Of a stretch of DNA of 64,000 nucleotides, positions 46,913 to 57,799 are shown piece by piece (within the stretch, counting starts at the first letter, position 1; each line of letters opens with the position of its first letter). Origin of the DNA: Paragorgia papillata (Eukaryota; Cnidaria; Anthozoa; Scleralcyonacea; Coralliidae); contig JAWNZC010000102.1 in assembly GCA_035771165.1 (NCBI GenBank), positions 2,455,001 through 2,519,000 of the forward strand, read 5' to 3'. The position numbers and the translations under genes were made by a program. Under the pieces are notes generated by a model, which saw only the letters and a program-made list of their open reading frames with translations, had not been told where the DNA came from and did no database searches.

Positions 46913-48913
46913 TTATCCACTTCGTCCGTCGTAAAACTCTGCGATATTCCAACTAGGTAGTTGTTTACAAGGCAATGGTTCAGCATGATACATTCCTTGA
47001 AAGTAAGTTATATTGTATGTTCTATCCTGAGTTCCACAAGGATACGATATTTCTGTGAATGTGTATTTTCTTGCTCCGGAAGATTTCTCCAAATGCTTTA
47101 GCCAAAATTTCTCAATCTCCACCGGGTAGCTTCCGTGCAGCGCCAGGAAACTCCCACATAGATCCTCGTAGTACTCTAGCATGTGGTCTTTTGCCGATAC
47201 GGAATGATGTACCCTAGGGTCACCGAAATAAGTCACTCCCGGAATATTGTTAATCCACATTGCCATAGCTTGGTCTCCGTAAGGATGACACATTAAAGAA
47301 TTGTTTTGTTCACGTAGAAACTCTTGAACAAGATCATTACTGACAATTACAAAACCTTCATCTACACGAACTCCTCCTGAAATATATAAATAAATTATTT
47401 TTAAATGGATTTTAACTATAACAGCTAAAGATAAAACATCGATCGCGCAATAAAAAATATATTGCGCAATAAAAATAATTATTGCGCAGTAGAAATATAT
47501 TGCGCAATAGAAATAATTATTGCGCAAAAAAAATATTGCGCAATTAAAATAATTATTTCGTAACAAAAATAATTATTGCGCAATAAAAAATTATTATGCA
47601 ATAAAAAATTAGTGCGCAATAAAAAATTACTATTGTGCAATAAGAAATTACTATTGCACAATAACAACATTTATTACGCAATAGTACAGTGCTGTGTAAG
47701 CAGTGTGTAACAGATTTATAAAAAATATTTTAAAGGTTTCCTATATCAAGTTTTTCTTTCACAAGTTTTAATATGTATTGTTTTGATTCTAGGAACCTCG
47801 ATTACGCCATTTCATGACTTCTCACGTTCATAGAATGAAAAATAAATTAAAAGACTTGTTTAAGGTATATGTAAAACACGTTAAATACCACATAATAAAA
47901 TTTAGAGTTTATAAGAAAGTTATAAATTAATTGAACAGGCAGAATAATCAAGAGGAAGGCATTGATTTACAGCAAAACATTGCCTAACCAACGAATGCGC
48001 AGCACTGGTAACAGGCACGGTGAGACACCCGGACTAGCTCTGCCTCACCGCAGCAGTCAGATCGGAAAAGTTAGCAGCAATCAGTGCCAGACTAGCAGTC
48101 AACTACAAGCTGGAAAGCCAAGATATAATTCACGCTATTTACGAATGCCATGCACAAAAACTCGCTATTTTGAAAACGGTGATGGAAGAAATAATGCCGT
48201 TTGGCCTTAGTAACCGCGCAGTTTCCGCTTAGCAACATGTTAGTTTCCCGCGTGAAACGTGTGTTGTCAAATTACGCGTGTCGACGCTCAAACCGGAACC
48301 GTATTATGGTGAATGGCGGAATCTTACCAGGTGGAGCGCAATGAACGTGTCCCCAATAAAGTTTCTCTTTTGGTCGATAAGGAAGTTCCAATAATAGTCT
48401 GTCCATACAAATAAAATAATCATCATCAACTCGAAGTAAAAACTCAAACTTATATCGCTGATTTGCCCACTCAAGTATCCACAGATACCTCCTGGCGAAA
48501 TTTATCCCACCGGGACTTTCAGCCAGGATTAAATCCCCATGTAGATACTGCTCTTGTTTTAAAGGAAGGTAGATATGTTGCTGGAGTCTTTTGCCGTGCA
48601 TATCTTGACCATCTGTGAATATCCAACAAGCAACGTCAAATTGTTTACATTGTCCAAGCCAACTTCTCCTCAAAGCATTTCTTCTAAAAATAAGTTGTGG
48701 AGCACTCATTATACCAATAAATAAAAGAATTGACGATTTCTCATTGGCATTGGAGACACTTCTTAAGACAGGTTTTCTCAAAACTGTGTAATCCTGCTTG
48801 AAATGAAAAGTAAATATAAGATAACCAGTTGTAACGATGACGCAAATTTTAAGAATCAAAACTAGACAGAAAAGACCTTGTCTGCTCTGAAGACCGGAAT
48901 ATATCGATTTCAT
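46913..48913 (-). CDS. GT31 beta-1,3-galactosyltransferase-like protein C, complete, 2 exons
   Basis: Exons 48913-48328 and 47376-46913 join at phase 1 to 349 aa. The frame is open 48 codons further upstream (to 49057), but the Met at 48913 is preferred: a 3' splice site (TTCTGTGCAG) precedes it at 48946-48947 and the protein then matches A and B in length, with the anchor (LVLILKICVIVTTGYLIFTF) close to the N-terminus. GT31 marks: RRNALRRSWLGQ, LRVDDDYF, VDEGFVIVSN and GDQAMAMW. It carries SAKDHMLEYYEDL where A has SAKEPILETYRDL. The first of the array in transcription direction; about 3 kb separate its ATG from the next minus-strand gene. Confidence 0.9.
47440..47690. repeat. Expanded TTGCGCAAT cluster in GT31-C intron
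   Basis: About fifteen more or less intact ATTGCGCAATAAAA units, decaying rightward to TTGCACAAT and TTATGCAAT. Confidence 0.88.
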
Positions 48914-49344
48914 CTCGCTACCAAAGGATATGTCGTCGCTATCAGCTGCACAGAAAATCAACAATCTTTTGCGGTTGGATAGTAGGTAGACCAACAAGTA
49001 CTTGTGAAACCCAAAAATTCGACCAAGTATGTTGATACTTGAAATAACCTCTTGCACTTGAGCCTCAGCAGGTAGAGTTTGTGACTAGTTCTCAGTTATG
49101 ACCGTTCAATCTTTGTCTCACCTGACTACTTACACCTTGACTATTAGCAAACTGAAAATGTTATTTTCGCCAAGCTGGAAACTATTTAACTCAGTAACCT
49201 TTTGATGCAGTTTTGTTTGTTTAAAAATGAAACGCAGGCTTTGTAAATTCTACCATATAACTGGTACTACCGACGAACTAGCAATAAACAAAAAACTGCG
49301 AAGTCCTCAAAAGGACTGGAGACTATATTAAAACAACACACGCA

Positions 49345-49735
49345 AAAACGCACACTCTGTGTCAGACCTGATGAAGAATTGATGTCAGATCTGTTCAGAA
49401 AAATGTAGCGACCCCTGATAGAGCCTGTTGCAGTATCAGCTATGATACACCTATGATATCATATATCTGTATCATACCTGCAGCTACAACAGACTGTTCA
49501 GAACAGATTCTGTCAAACTGTATCAGCCTGACACGGTCAGTGTTGTATATAACAGACTGAACAGGTATATATGTTGTCTATACGGAGCTGTCGCAGTCTG
49601 TTAGAAATTCTAACTAAATGCTTATACATCAGCGCTGGTACATTCTGTAGCTGTCAGGCTGTATCAAGGGTCGCTACATTTCTCTGAACAGATCTGATAT
49701 CAGAGCTGATCAGACTGTGCGTTTTTAGGTGTGTG
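49345..49735. mobile_element. Foldback MITE with CACACGCAAAAACGCACA-type ends
   Basis: CAAAAACGCACACTCTGTG..TCAGATCTGTTCAGA..AATGTAGCGACCC on the left pairs with GGGTCGCTACATT..TCTGAACAGATCTGA..GTGCGTTTTTAGGTGTGTG on the right. Confidence 0.78.
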
Positions 49736-49974
49736 TAGTTAATATAACGTGTACATGCTTTGGAAACTCGTCGAAAGTGATTGTTATATGTTTTTGTTCA
49801 AGTTTATAGCCGAAATTTGTGCAATTTCACGGTATTGTATTTTCTGTATAACGAAGTGGTCATCCAATAGCAACGCTCGGGTTTAATTAGTGAGTTGCGG
49901 CCATGTAATCGAAATGTTAAAAAAAACATGTGTTTTATACATAAAGCGGGCTGGGCCCCCTTAGCCTAAGGGCC

Positions 49975-50402
49975 TGTTCACACGAGGCGAGTTATCTCGG
50001 GGGGGGGGGGGGGGTAGGGTTATCCCTATCCCCCGAGATAACTCGGTGTTAGTTTATTTCCATGTTTAAAAAGTAAACCGTTCACATGAGACCGAGATAA
50101 CTCGGGGGATAGGGATAACTCGGTCGGAGCGATAGGGTAACCCTAGTCCCCGAGTTATCCCTACCTCCATGTGAACGCTTTCACCCGAGTTATCTCGGGG
50201 GGGTAGGGGCAACATAGGCATGCGTATTTATGCTGTTGCTCGGGATAACTCGGGGTGAAGCGTTCACATGAAGCTAAGGTTATCTCGGGGGCCAGGGACA
50301 ACTCGGTAGTTGCGTTTTATCATGTGAAATAGAGCCAACTATGACCCTAGCCCCCGAGTTATCCCTACCCCCCGAGATAACCCGGTCTCGTGTGAACAGC
50401 CC
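49975..50402. mobile_element. MITE, GGCCTGTTCACACGAG ends
   Basis: AGGGCCTGTTCACACGAGGC on the left, CTCGTGTGAACAGCCCCT on the right. The interior is many copies of CCGAGTTATCCCTA / CGAGATAACTCGG, each with CATGTGAAC joins, so the element looks internally iterated. Confidence 0.8.
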
Positions 50403-50409
50403 CTAAGGG

Positions 50410-52070
50410 TAAATCGTAATTAGAAAAAATATTTAGCATAACACTGCGTTGAAAATAGAGGGAGAGTAGTATAGTAATTACTTCTAGAACTAAGTTTGTT
50501 TTCTTCTCACGCCTGATGAAGCGAGATTATTAAGGATAAAAGTCAAAATGTAATCATTGTTTTCCACGCTAATTAAAACGTTTGGAATATAAAGTCCTGA
50601 TTTCTGATTAAATCTTTGTAAAAAGTTTGTTTGTCTTATTAGTTGTGCGTATTAAAATTTTTAGTTTATGTGTAAGTAAATAAAAGTCATTTTTTGCCTT
50701 CAGCCTTCAGAGCTCATCTGATAAAGCGAAGAGTGGGGAGTGTTGTAGTTTCCTGATAGAGTAACAGGCAGTTTGTCCACACGTATCTGTTTTCGTGTTT
50801 TTTTTCTCTGTTGTAAAAAAATCCGCGTTTACACGAGAACAGGAAAACGCTTTTTCAAAAAGATTCAAAAATTTTCGAAAAGTTCCGTTTTTGATAACCG
50901 TTTCATCGTTTTTGTGGGACCTTATTTATTAGTCTTCCATAGTGTATAGGAAATTCAGGGAAATTTCTTTATTTGTAATAATTTATAGTGTAATAAAATT
51001 TATAGCTTGGTACACAGTAGCAAAGATATTTATTCTAGCGATTTTGTATATACAAGATATTTGTCATTTACTCTAGCTATTAAAACAGCTTACAAGAGTT
51101 CAAAATATGTATAATGATGTACATTGTAAAATAGCCAAGTCATTAGCAATGTCAGTGAAAACTGAAAAGTGTTTAGCATGTACATTGTACCAAAACTTTC
51201 CCCTATATGTGCAATACAAATACCTTAAAAACACTTTTGATGAGGAGCGCCGGGTAAACGTGCAGAGAATTGAGAAGGTAAATATTCCGCCGAAGACTAT
51301 CTTTCTGTCTAAGTTCGGTTGATCTTGACTCGTTAGCATGTTACTCTGCCAAACAATTTAATTTATATACCTTTGGGAAATCTGTTGTTAATTCTTTCGG
51401 CTGTCTGAATGGGTTTTTTTTGTAGTATTTTACTCTGGTTAACGCCAGACAATTTTATTTACATCTCTCGGCCAGGGAAGTCCTCAGACAGAAATGAGTT
51501 AAAAATTAAACTAAAATTTAAACAGTTTTCCATTGGGTTATCCCACCGTTGAAAGCTCCAAACGAATCCCGTATATGAAACAAATATTATTTAAAACGTT
51601 TGAGCTGATATGATTGTTGTACGATCCGCATGCAGTCTATATCAAACACAAACCAGAAGTAGTCGTTTCCCTTAACTTAACGTTTAACCGCTTTTCCCTT
51701 CTATAATATCCCACAACAAAAATGTCTTAAAAACCTAGCTCTGCATAATGAAAAAGCTTTTCATTTCAAGAACAAAAAATCTATGACTGTGGGGCAGCCA
51801 ACTGGATCTATTCGATAGACAACTAGAATCAAGATGTCATTTAAACTTTAAATGGTTGTACCCGTTGAGTCATACCCGTCGTAGAGAAATCCAAACGGAT
51901 TCAGTATATGAAAAAAAAAGAAAGTTATTAAAGCGTTTAGCGTAAAAGCTGCTACAGATTATTTCATTTTGGTTATTTTTGGAAGATCTCTGCACCGTCT
52001 TGTATCCTTCTTGTCTGTTATTTACGTTCATGGCGACAGCTGCGTTCGTCAACAGCTGTTGATCTGGAGC
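50410..52070. other. Intergenic, no gene seen
   Basis: AT-rich. A diverged mini-MITE copy lies at 51424-51503 (CTCTGGTTAACGCCAGACAA). A small frame at 51107-51322 has no recognised relative. Confidence 0.45.
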
Positions 52071-52078
52071 TCGCTGCT

Positions 52079-53596
52079 TTATAGCTGAAACAGTTTATGC
52101 CATTTTAAAATCGGCCCACAATCTTGCCCACTTACAACTTCGTTCCAATGTAATTCCTCGCTCTTGTGGCTGTTGTTCCTTCCAATGGAAAACCTCCCAA
52201 CCAAGGACTTTCTTCCAAAAGGTCGGCTCACTCGAAGTAATGTAACCAAAAGAGTTACACTCAGTAGATTATTGTCTGGGAGAAAGAACGAGAATTTCTC
52301 GTTGAACTCTGGATTCGGAGAATCTCTTCGGATCGAGGTCTTGGTGTCGAATAAGAGATCCCCCAGAGACGAAATAAGCTTGATTTCAACGTACATACTC
52401 GCAGGTCGATTATGAACGAGCTGTTCACAAGATCTTGTTTTCAGGATTTCGATGTTTAACCGTTGGACGGTCGGTCGGTGTTGCAAGGAGACCAAGAGTT
52501 CAGGTTCCTGCGTCATTTGTACACTACTCACGTCCGTTGCTATCGAGACAGGGCTCACACTTCGTTCCTCTAGTCTATTGCCGTACGCAAGTCCACGAGT
52601 TGGAGGAAACATTTCGATGTCTAAGTTCATCAGTTCGAAACCTAGACGTACGTTCTTCAATGAACACACTCCCTCTGCGAGAAGAACTCGTTTCAACATC
52701 CTTCCATTCTCGTAAAGTCGAAACCGGAGTTTCATCTGTGGAAGGCGTTCTCTTGGATAGATATAAAAAGCGTGTGGCTCCGTGAAATGTTTCGCCTTGA
52801 CACGAAAACTTTGTCGTTTGTCGGGCAGAAGAACTAAATCAATCTCCATACTCTCTTTATCCTTGACCATTCCTTCGTTCGTCAGCTCCACTTTATTGAT
52901 CGTTGCGGTCAATTTTGACATATGAAAAGTATAATCAAGGACGAAACGAAGTCGTGCCACCGTAAAGTCAAAATCGCGACTCACAATTTGACTTGATAAA
53001 GTAAATGTTGACGAAGCTGGACTAATGCTCCCGTTACTTGTAATATTCATACCTTCGAAATTCGAGTTCAGAGATAGATCGGGCGAAACTGTTTGTCTTC
53101 TAGAGCTCATAGCTTCTCTGTCGTTTGTTCGTCTGTACTGCGAGACATTGGAAAGCGAACGGAAGGCGTTATTATGACCAGCTTGGTTTGATCGCGGTGA
53201 TCTATACGGATCTGTAAATCTTCGTGCGTTGTTGCCGTACGACATCGGATAGCGTTCTCGTCCGTGGCCGTTCCCGGCGCTTTCTGTTGAGTTCATTGTC
53301 GAAGCCGTCGACTCTGAGGAGGAAAAGTAATCACTTTGTTCTCCCAGCGACGGCCTAAAGTGTACTTCGTTGTGTATTTTATCCGTTGATGATGTAATTT
53401 TTAATTCTCTTTCTTCTTCTTCGGTTTTCTGTTGTCGTCGGTCGTTTTCAAGGCCCTCCACATCCGACGAATGACTGACGTCGTCAGGAACACGTGATCT
53501 CTTTGTAACACAACAACAGAAGAGGAGTCGTAGATAGGCTGGGACAGTGCGCCCTATCAAACGATGCCATCGCTGTAATAAGTAACTGTAAGGCAT
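52079..53596 (-). CDS. Synaptotagmin-like tandem C2 domain protein, single exon, 505 aa
   Basis: One uninterrupted frame. The N-terminus has no transmembrane helix but a Cys cluster (LLFCCCVTKR, about residues 24-33), a plausible palmitoylation site as in synaptotagmin-17. A Ser/Arg/Asn-rich linker follows (~35-200). C2A is about 205-335 and C2B about 360-500. C2B shows the synaptotagmin pattern: TKTSIRRDSPNPEFNEKFSFFLP, VGRFSIG, ELHWNEV and the C-terminal WHKL, a WHxL motif. The loop aspartates that bind calcium are largely missing (HNRPASMYVEIK in place of a D-x-S-D-P-Y loop), so calcium-independent membrane or protein binding is expected. Synaptotagmins 14, 16 and 17 are the likely neighbours; I cannot assign one. 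Absence of introns may mean an old retrocopy, but the frame is intact. Confidence 0.85.
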   Translation of the reverse strand: MPYSYLLQRWHRLIGRTVPAYLRLLFCCCVTKRSRVPDDVSHSSDVEGLENDRRQQKTEEEERELKITSSTDKIHNEVHFRPSLGEQSDYFSSSESTASTMNSTESAGNGHGRERYPMSYGNNARRFTDPYRSPRSNQAGHNNAFRSLSNVSQYRRTNDREAMSSRRQTVSPDLSLNSNFEGMNITSNGSISPASSTFTLSSQIVSRDFDFTVARLRFVLDYTFHMSKLTATINKVELTNEGMVKDKESMEIDLVLLPDKRQSFRVKAKHFTEPHAFYIYPRERLPQMKLRFRLYENGRMLKRVLLAEGVCSLKNVRLGFELMNLDIEMFPPTRGLAYGNRLEERSVSPVSIATDVSSVQMTQEPELLVSLQHRPTVQRLNIEILKTRSCEQLVHNRPASMYVEIKLISSLGDLLFDTKTSIRRDSPNPEFNEKFSFFLPDNNLLSVTLLVTLLRVSRPFGRKSLVGRFSIGRNNSHKSEELHWNEVVSGQDCGPILKWHKLFQL

Positions 53597-53639
53597 TTTA
53601 ATGAGTCCTTGAAAATAACTGCGTGAAAAACACCCTTGT

Positions 53640-55380
53640 GAGTTTCATGCAGAGAGTGCGAACCGAGACCAAGACTAGAGTTCACTCGAACATAGAACAT
53701 GGCATAAGAAAAATCAATCGTCTCTAATCAGAACGAATTAGTTGTGAAGAGAACGTTTCTCGCAATTAGAACGAATATTCGAGTTGTTTTGACGGGGACA
53801 AAGAGAATAGCAAGAATGGAATTAATAAGTTGCGTTTAAAATTAATGAGCTGTTACAAAAACGACGTGTGAAACGCGAAATAATTTCTCTAATCCTTCGT
53901 TGGATTCCGCTTTACGAACTTTCAGAAAATTACCAAAGGAATATCTAGATATAAATAGCGTACTATGTATATAGGGGTAAATTTGAAAAGAAAGCTCGAA
54001 AGGAATACTGAAATATACCCGGTTATGAATATTTCATGCTTTTGTGATTAATGCTGCCAAACGTCGTTTTGAATATTCAATGTGACCTTCAAATATATCG
54101 TGGTCGGGTCCGTTAATCAACCAAACACCAAAGAATTAACTAGAATATGAAGGATATCATTACACCAAAAACTTTGAAGTTTAGAAAGTATAAGGCTATT
54201 GGGTTGAAGATATGATGGTATTAGATAGTTTTAAAAAGTCATAAAATGTAATTAATTATAAAAGAGTTTGTAAAACAATACGTTGTAACTAATGATTCGA
54301 GAAGTCAAAACATGAACACGCAAAGATGACTTGATATTTAAACTTGCTCTCAAAAGAACTGTCAATATTCTATGTTCATATGAGGCCGGCTAGCCCGGGG
54401 CTGATTTTTATGTCACGAAAATCTTATTGCGACTATTTGAGAAATGCAAAATCACATAACAAAGCAAAATTGGGTTTGTTTTTCTGTAGGTATAGCACAC
54501 GGAGTATTATAATTCCTTTTTGTAGTCAAGGAAAGATTTTCGTGACTTCAAATCAGCCCGGTAACCCTTAGAAAACAACCTGTTGTCCTTATAATGAATG
54601 TATTCCCTACCTGTAATTTTGGAGTACGTAGGTTTGAAATAAATACATATAAGTAATCTTTAATTCCCCGTTTCGTCTTGTCGAATTAGTCTTAGGTTTA
54701 CAAAATGTTGTTTTACAGAATTTGCTTTATTTTTATACTATACTATACTATATTAGTTTAGTTAATTTATTTTGCCAGCCAACTGAAAAAAACACAAAAC
54801 CTCGTTGTCTCGTTGATATTGTAAGTTGACTTATTAATTGCCGTTTGTAAGATAAGGGGTTAGATTTAAGTGCCTTTTATATAATTTAGCATACAATTGA
54901 GACAGACATTAAACTGAATACAAAATATATTCTATGTACTGTTCGTATGTTTCATATATTGTAAACTTTAGTTCGTGTTGCCAAGTTTATCAATTAGGCG
55001 AGAAAAATTATTTTGATCTGTTGGACACGAGGCTGCAAACAAACGGTTATTGTTTACACTGCTTAGCTTCTAGTTAGATTCTGTGGGTCCTTTCTTAAAC
55101 GTTTCTTTGTGATAAAGACCTTTGCACGAAAGGTTATAAACGTCTTTTATAAGTATTTCGGAAGTTCATCAACCTGCCATGTTCTACACGGCCTGCGCTG
55201 GACACTACTCATGTTTTTTATAAAACTTTCAAAAAACTTATCAATATTCAATATAGCTGGTATAAACACCGCTGCCAAACGTTTCAGTGCGCATGCGTGA
55301 ATTCGCTAGAATAAATATCTGGAGAAGTCGTGGCAACAACAATCAGAGAGCGAAGACATTCATTTGTGTTTTTAAAAAAG
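53640..55380. other. Intergenic, one foldback element, no gene seen
   Basis: A foldback lies at 54385-54560 (GGGCTGATTTTTATGTCACG and complement TCGTGACTTCAAATCAGCCC). The rest is AT-rich, with no supported exon. Confidence 0.45.
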
Positions 55381-55386
55381 GTGGTA

Positions 55387-55500
55387 AGAGCACCCAGAAA
55401 TGCTGAGTCATTCCCAAGCGGTCACCCATCCAAGACTAACCCCGTCTAACTGGGCTTAACTTTTGGTGAGAGACAGCTACGCTATGACAGCACACGACAC
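55387..55500 (-). pseudogene. 5S rRNA-derived sequence
   Basis: On the minus strand the segment reads AGTTAAGCCCAG..GGTTAGTCTTGGATGGG..TGACCGCTTGGGAATGAC..CTGGGTGCTCTT. This matches the 5S rRNA internal promoter and 3' half (AGCTAAGC, GTTAGTACTTGGATGGG, GACCGCCTGGGAATACC, GGGTGCTGT). The 5' third (55470-55500) is only weakly similar. It could be a pseudogene or the head of a 5S-derived SINE. Confidence 0.75.
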
Positions 55501-55526
55501 CCGTGCTCCCTAGATGGTCCTATTGT

Positions 55527-55941
55527 CAGTGTCGGATTTAGGACAGGGTGGACTGGGCGGTCGCCCAGGGCCCCCACAAAATAATGTTTAAGGGGGGGCC
55601 TCCACAAAAATGTCTTGAAAGTTGAAAAAAATAGGTGTTGAAATGAAAAAAATCTTGAGAGCCCAAAATATGAGTCAAAAACAAGACAAAAGATATATGG
55701 ATGATATATGATATATAGGGTCACTTCTAAAAGGGTATACTATGACGATTATGACAGATTGATGGATGTAGTTGACAAGTTGTTATTGTAAAGCTGATTC
55801 AGTGTGGGAATTGTGATTTCGAAGTAGTATTATTATGTAGTATTGTTCGTAAAGCAAAATTATCTCGTTCAGAAATATAATTGATATATTGTGCTGGTCA
55901 GTGACCGCCCAGGGGCCTCCACAGTCCTAAATCCGGCGCTG
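55527..55941. mobile_element. hAT-type MITE with perfect 8-bp TSD (CCTATTGT)
   Basis: Ends CAGTGTCGGATTTAGGAC and GTCCTAAATCCGGCGCTG. CCTATTGT occurs at 55519-55526 and 55942-55949. Subterminal GGGCGGTCGCCCAGGGCC is inverted near the right end. No transposase. Confidence 0.92.
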
Positions 55942-56001
55942 CCTATTGTTATTTGAGAAAGGATCTATTAAAGTTTTTACTAAAACTCAACAAGATTAGT
56001 T

Positions 56002-57258
56002 TCACAAACGAAGTGTTAACAATGTTGGTGGTGGCTCGGATTGACAAAGAAACGCTTCATCCATGTCACCTGACGACAGTTTTTCTTCGTTTATTACATC
56101 AGAAATCGTTCTCTCCCCCCTGACTTCTGTTTTCCCCAAATTTTGAGAAACCTGTAGATCACGTGGTTCACTCCCAGTCCTCGCACTTAAACCACGTGGT
56201 CTTGATGACGCAACGAAATTATTAGAGACCACTACTGACTCAGTGCTGAGGCGACTTCGTGGATTATGTAGGATAATGGAGGTACACGTGTTCCTCCGCA
56301 TCATATCTTTACCCCAGAGATCCACTGGTGTCACTGCATATTCCATCACAACAGCCAAAGCAATCTCAATCAGACGAAAGATAGTCTGGAAAGACCACCA
56401 TTGCCAAGGTTCCGCAGCCTGGCGGACCCCACAATAAACCTTGTAGACCCCAATTAAAGCAACAAGGTTGCACAGGCATAACGCCAAGGCGAGTACCGCT
56501 GTGCAGAGAGTAATGCGGATTGTTTTTTTCCCGCGGTTTGGAAGAGATGTTCCCGCGAAAATCTGACCGTCACTTTGCTTTGTTAGTCCTGAATTTCTGC
56601 AACGGCTGTAAGAACGAATAATGTTTGTTTGTTTTTTAACTTTTCGTATGACCTTGATACCGCTGTAGAGGACAGACACAGAAATGGCGAACCCCCAGAC
56701 AATGAAAAACGACATACAAACTAACAAAAGAAGAGCCGTTTCACGTTTTAGAGCTGTTGTCGTGTCCGCTACTATGACAACCACGAAGTGTGACGTTATC
56801 ACACCGAATACAAACTTCTTGCTGCCCAATTTATTACCAGAAAGCTTGATCTGCGAGATCTCTAGAAAACCAACATGAAGTAAGGAATAGGACGATGTTA
56901 AGCAAGGAAATCCTAACCCAAATAGTAATCTTGTGCTGACTAGAGGATAGTCTAACTTTAGTTCATAAGGATCCGTCAATAAAAATGCTGCTCTGGTTAT
57001 ACCAAAAATCACCAGTAAGCTATGAACTGAGTTAAGATATAACGCAGATTTCCTTTCTCTGCGATTTCTTCCTTTGAATAAAAGCACAAGGACTACAACC
57101 AGCGAATAGAGTGCTATCATGATATAAGCGCATGCTAGGCCAATATAGTGAAGCTCCCACGCCCACTGGTATTTTTCTTTAGCCTCAGGCCATTCTGGAG
57201 CTGGTTCAGCACCGGGAATTCTCTCATGAGTTGCATCACTGTGGTTATTTAAGACCAT
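56002..57258 (-). CDS. Seven-transmembrane PRRT3/PRRT4-like protein, 418 aa
   Basis: One open coding exon. A 3' splice site (TTTTTACAG, near 57291) just before the ATG implies a 5' non-coding exon. The N-terminus is short and polar with PAPEWPEAKEKYQWAWELH, which resembles the P-x-W-P...W lead of the proline-rich transmembrane protein 3/4 membrane domain. Seven hydrophobic segments follow (YIGLACAYIMIALYSLVVVL; YLNSVHSLLVIFGITRAAFL; TRLLFGLGFPCLTSSYSLLH; FVFGVITSHFVVVIVA; LLLLVCMSFFIVWGFAIS; ITLCTAVLALALCLCNLVAL; IFRLIEIALAVVMEYAV), then a cytosolic tail of about 110 residues. The overall order fits that family, whose function is unknown. It is not a clear rhodopsin-type GPCR: no DRY or NPxxY is seen. 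Assignment rests on memory of the family pattern. Confidence 0.75.
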   Translation of the reverse strand: MVLNNHSDATHERIPGAEPAPEWPEAKEKYQWAWELHYIGLACAYIMIALYSLVVVLVLLFKGRNRRERKSALYLNSVHSLLVIFGITRAAFLLTDPYELKLDYPLVSTRLLFGLGFPCLTSSYSLLHVGFLEISQIKLSGNKLGSKKFVFGVITSHFVVVIVADTTTALKRETALLLLVCMSFFIVWGFAISVSVLYSGIKVIRKVKKQTNIIRSYSRCRNSGLTKQSDGQIFAGTSLPNRGKKTIRITLCTAVLALALCLCNLVALIGVYKVYCGVRQAAEPWQWWSFQTIFRLIEIALAVVMEYAVTPVDLWGKDMMRRNTCTSIILHNPRSRLSTESVVVSNNFVASSRPRGLSARTGSEPRDLQVSQNLGKTEVRGERTISDVINEEKLSSGDMDEAFLCQSEPPPTLLTLRL

Positions 57259-57474
57259 GATGGTGTTACTGTTCTGATGTTCTCACTTTGCTGTAAAAAG
57301 AAGTGTAGCAAGTTTTAAGACTTGTAGAATTATTCAAATTTCGTTTGGGTGAAGGATGTTTCAAATCTTGTGAACCAGAACATATATAACCTCAATGTCC
57401 TTGACAAATATGTCATACTAACGTTTTTGGTATTTCTTTCCCAGTGTTTCGCACTAGCTAATAAGATCGACTCT

Positions 57475-57790
57475 CGTATCGATCCAGAACGATCTCTCAT
57501 TGTTTAGAACGATTTATCGCTCGTTTAGAACGATCTTACTATTCTCACACTCGTTAAAAAATATCTCACTCCCGTTTAGAAGATCTCACTCTCGTTTAGA
57601 ATGATCTCACTTTCGTTTAGAATGATCTCTCACTCGTTTAGAACTGTTTCACACTCGTTTAGAACGTTCTAACATTTGCTTAGTACAATCTCACACTCGT
57701 TTAGAATGATCTCTCACTCGTTTAGAACTGTTTCACACTCGTTTAGAACGTTCTAACACTTATTAGAACAATCTCACACTCGTTTACACA
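57475..57790. repeat. Minisatellite, CTCGTTTAGAACGATCTCACA-type ~21-bp units
   Basis: About fourteen diverged units, with a higher-order repeat: GATCTCTCACTCGTTTAGAA / CTGTTTCACACTCGTTTAGA occurs twice (57610-57680 and 57700-57760). Lies upstream of the PRRT-like gene. Confidence 0.92.
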
Positions 57791-57799
57791 CTTGCAGCG

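Noticed and set aside
47962..48210. 82-codon frame in the GT31-C intron
   Set aside because: Overlaps intron sequence between well-supported exons, with no conserved motif.
48914..49057. N-terminal extension of GT31-C to an upstream Met
   Set aside because: An acceptor splice site lies between this Met and the one at 48913, and paralogues A and B start at the equivalent of 48913.
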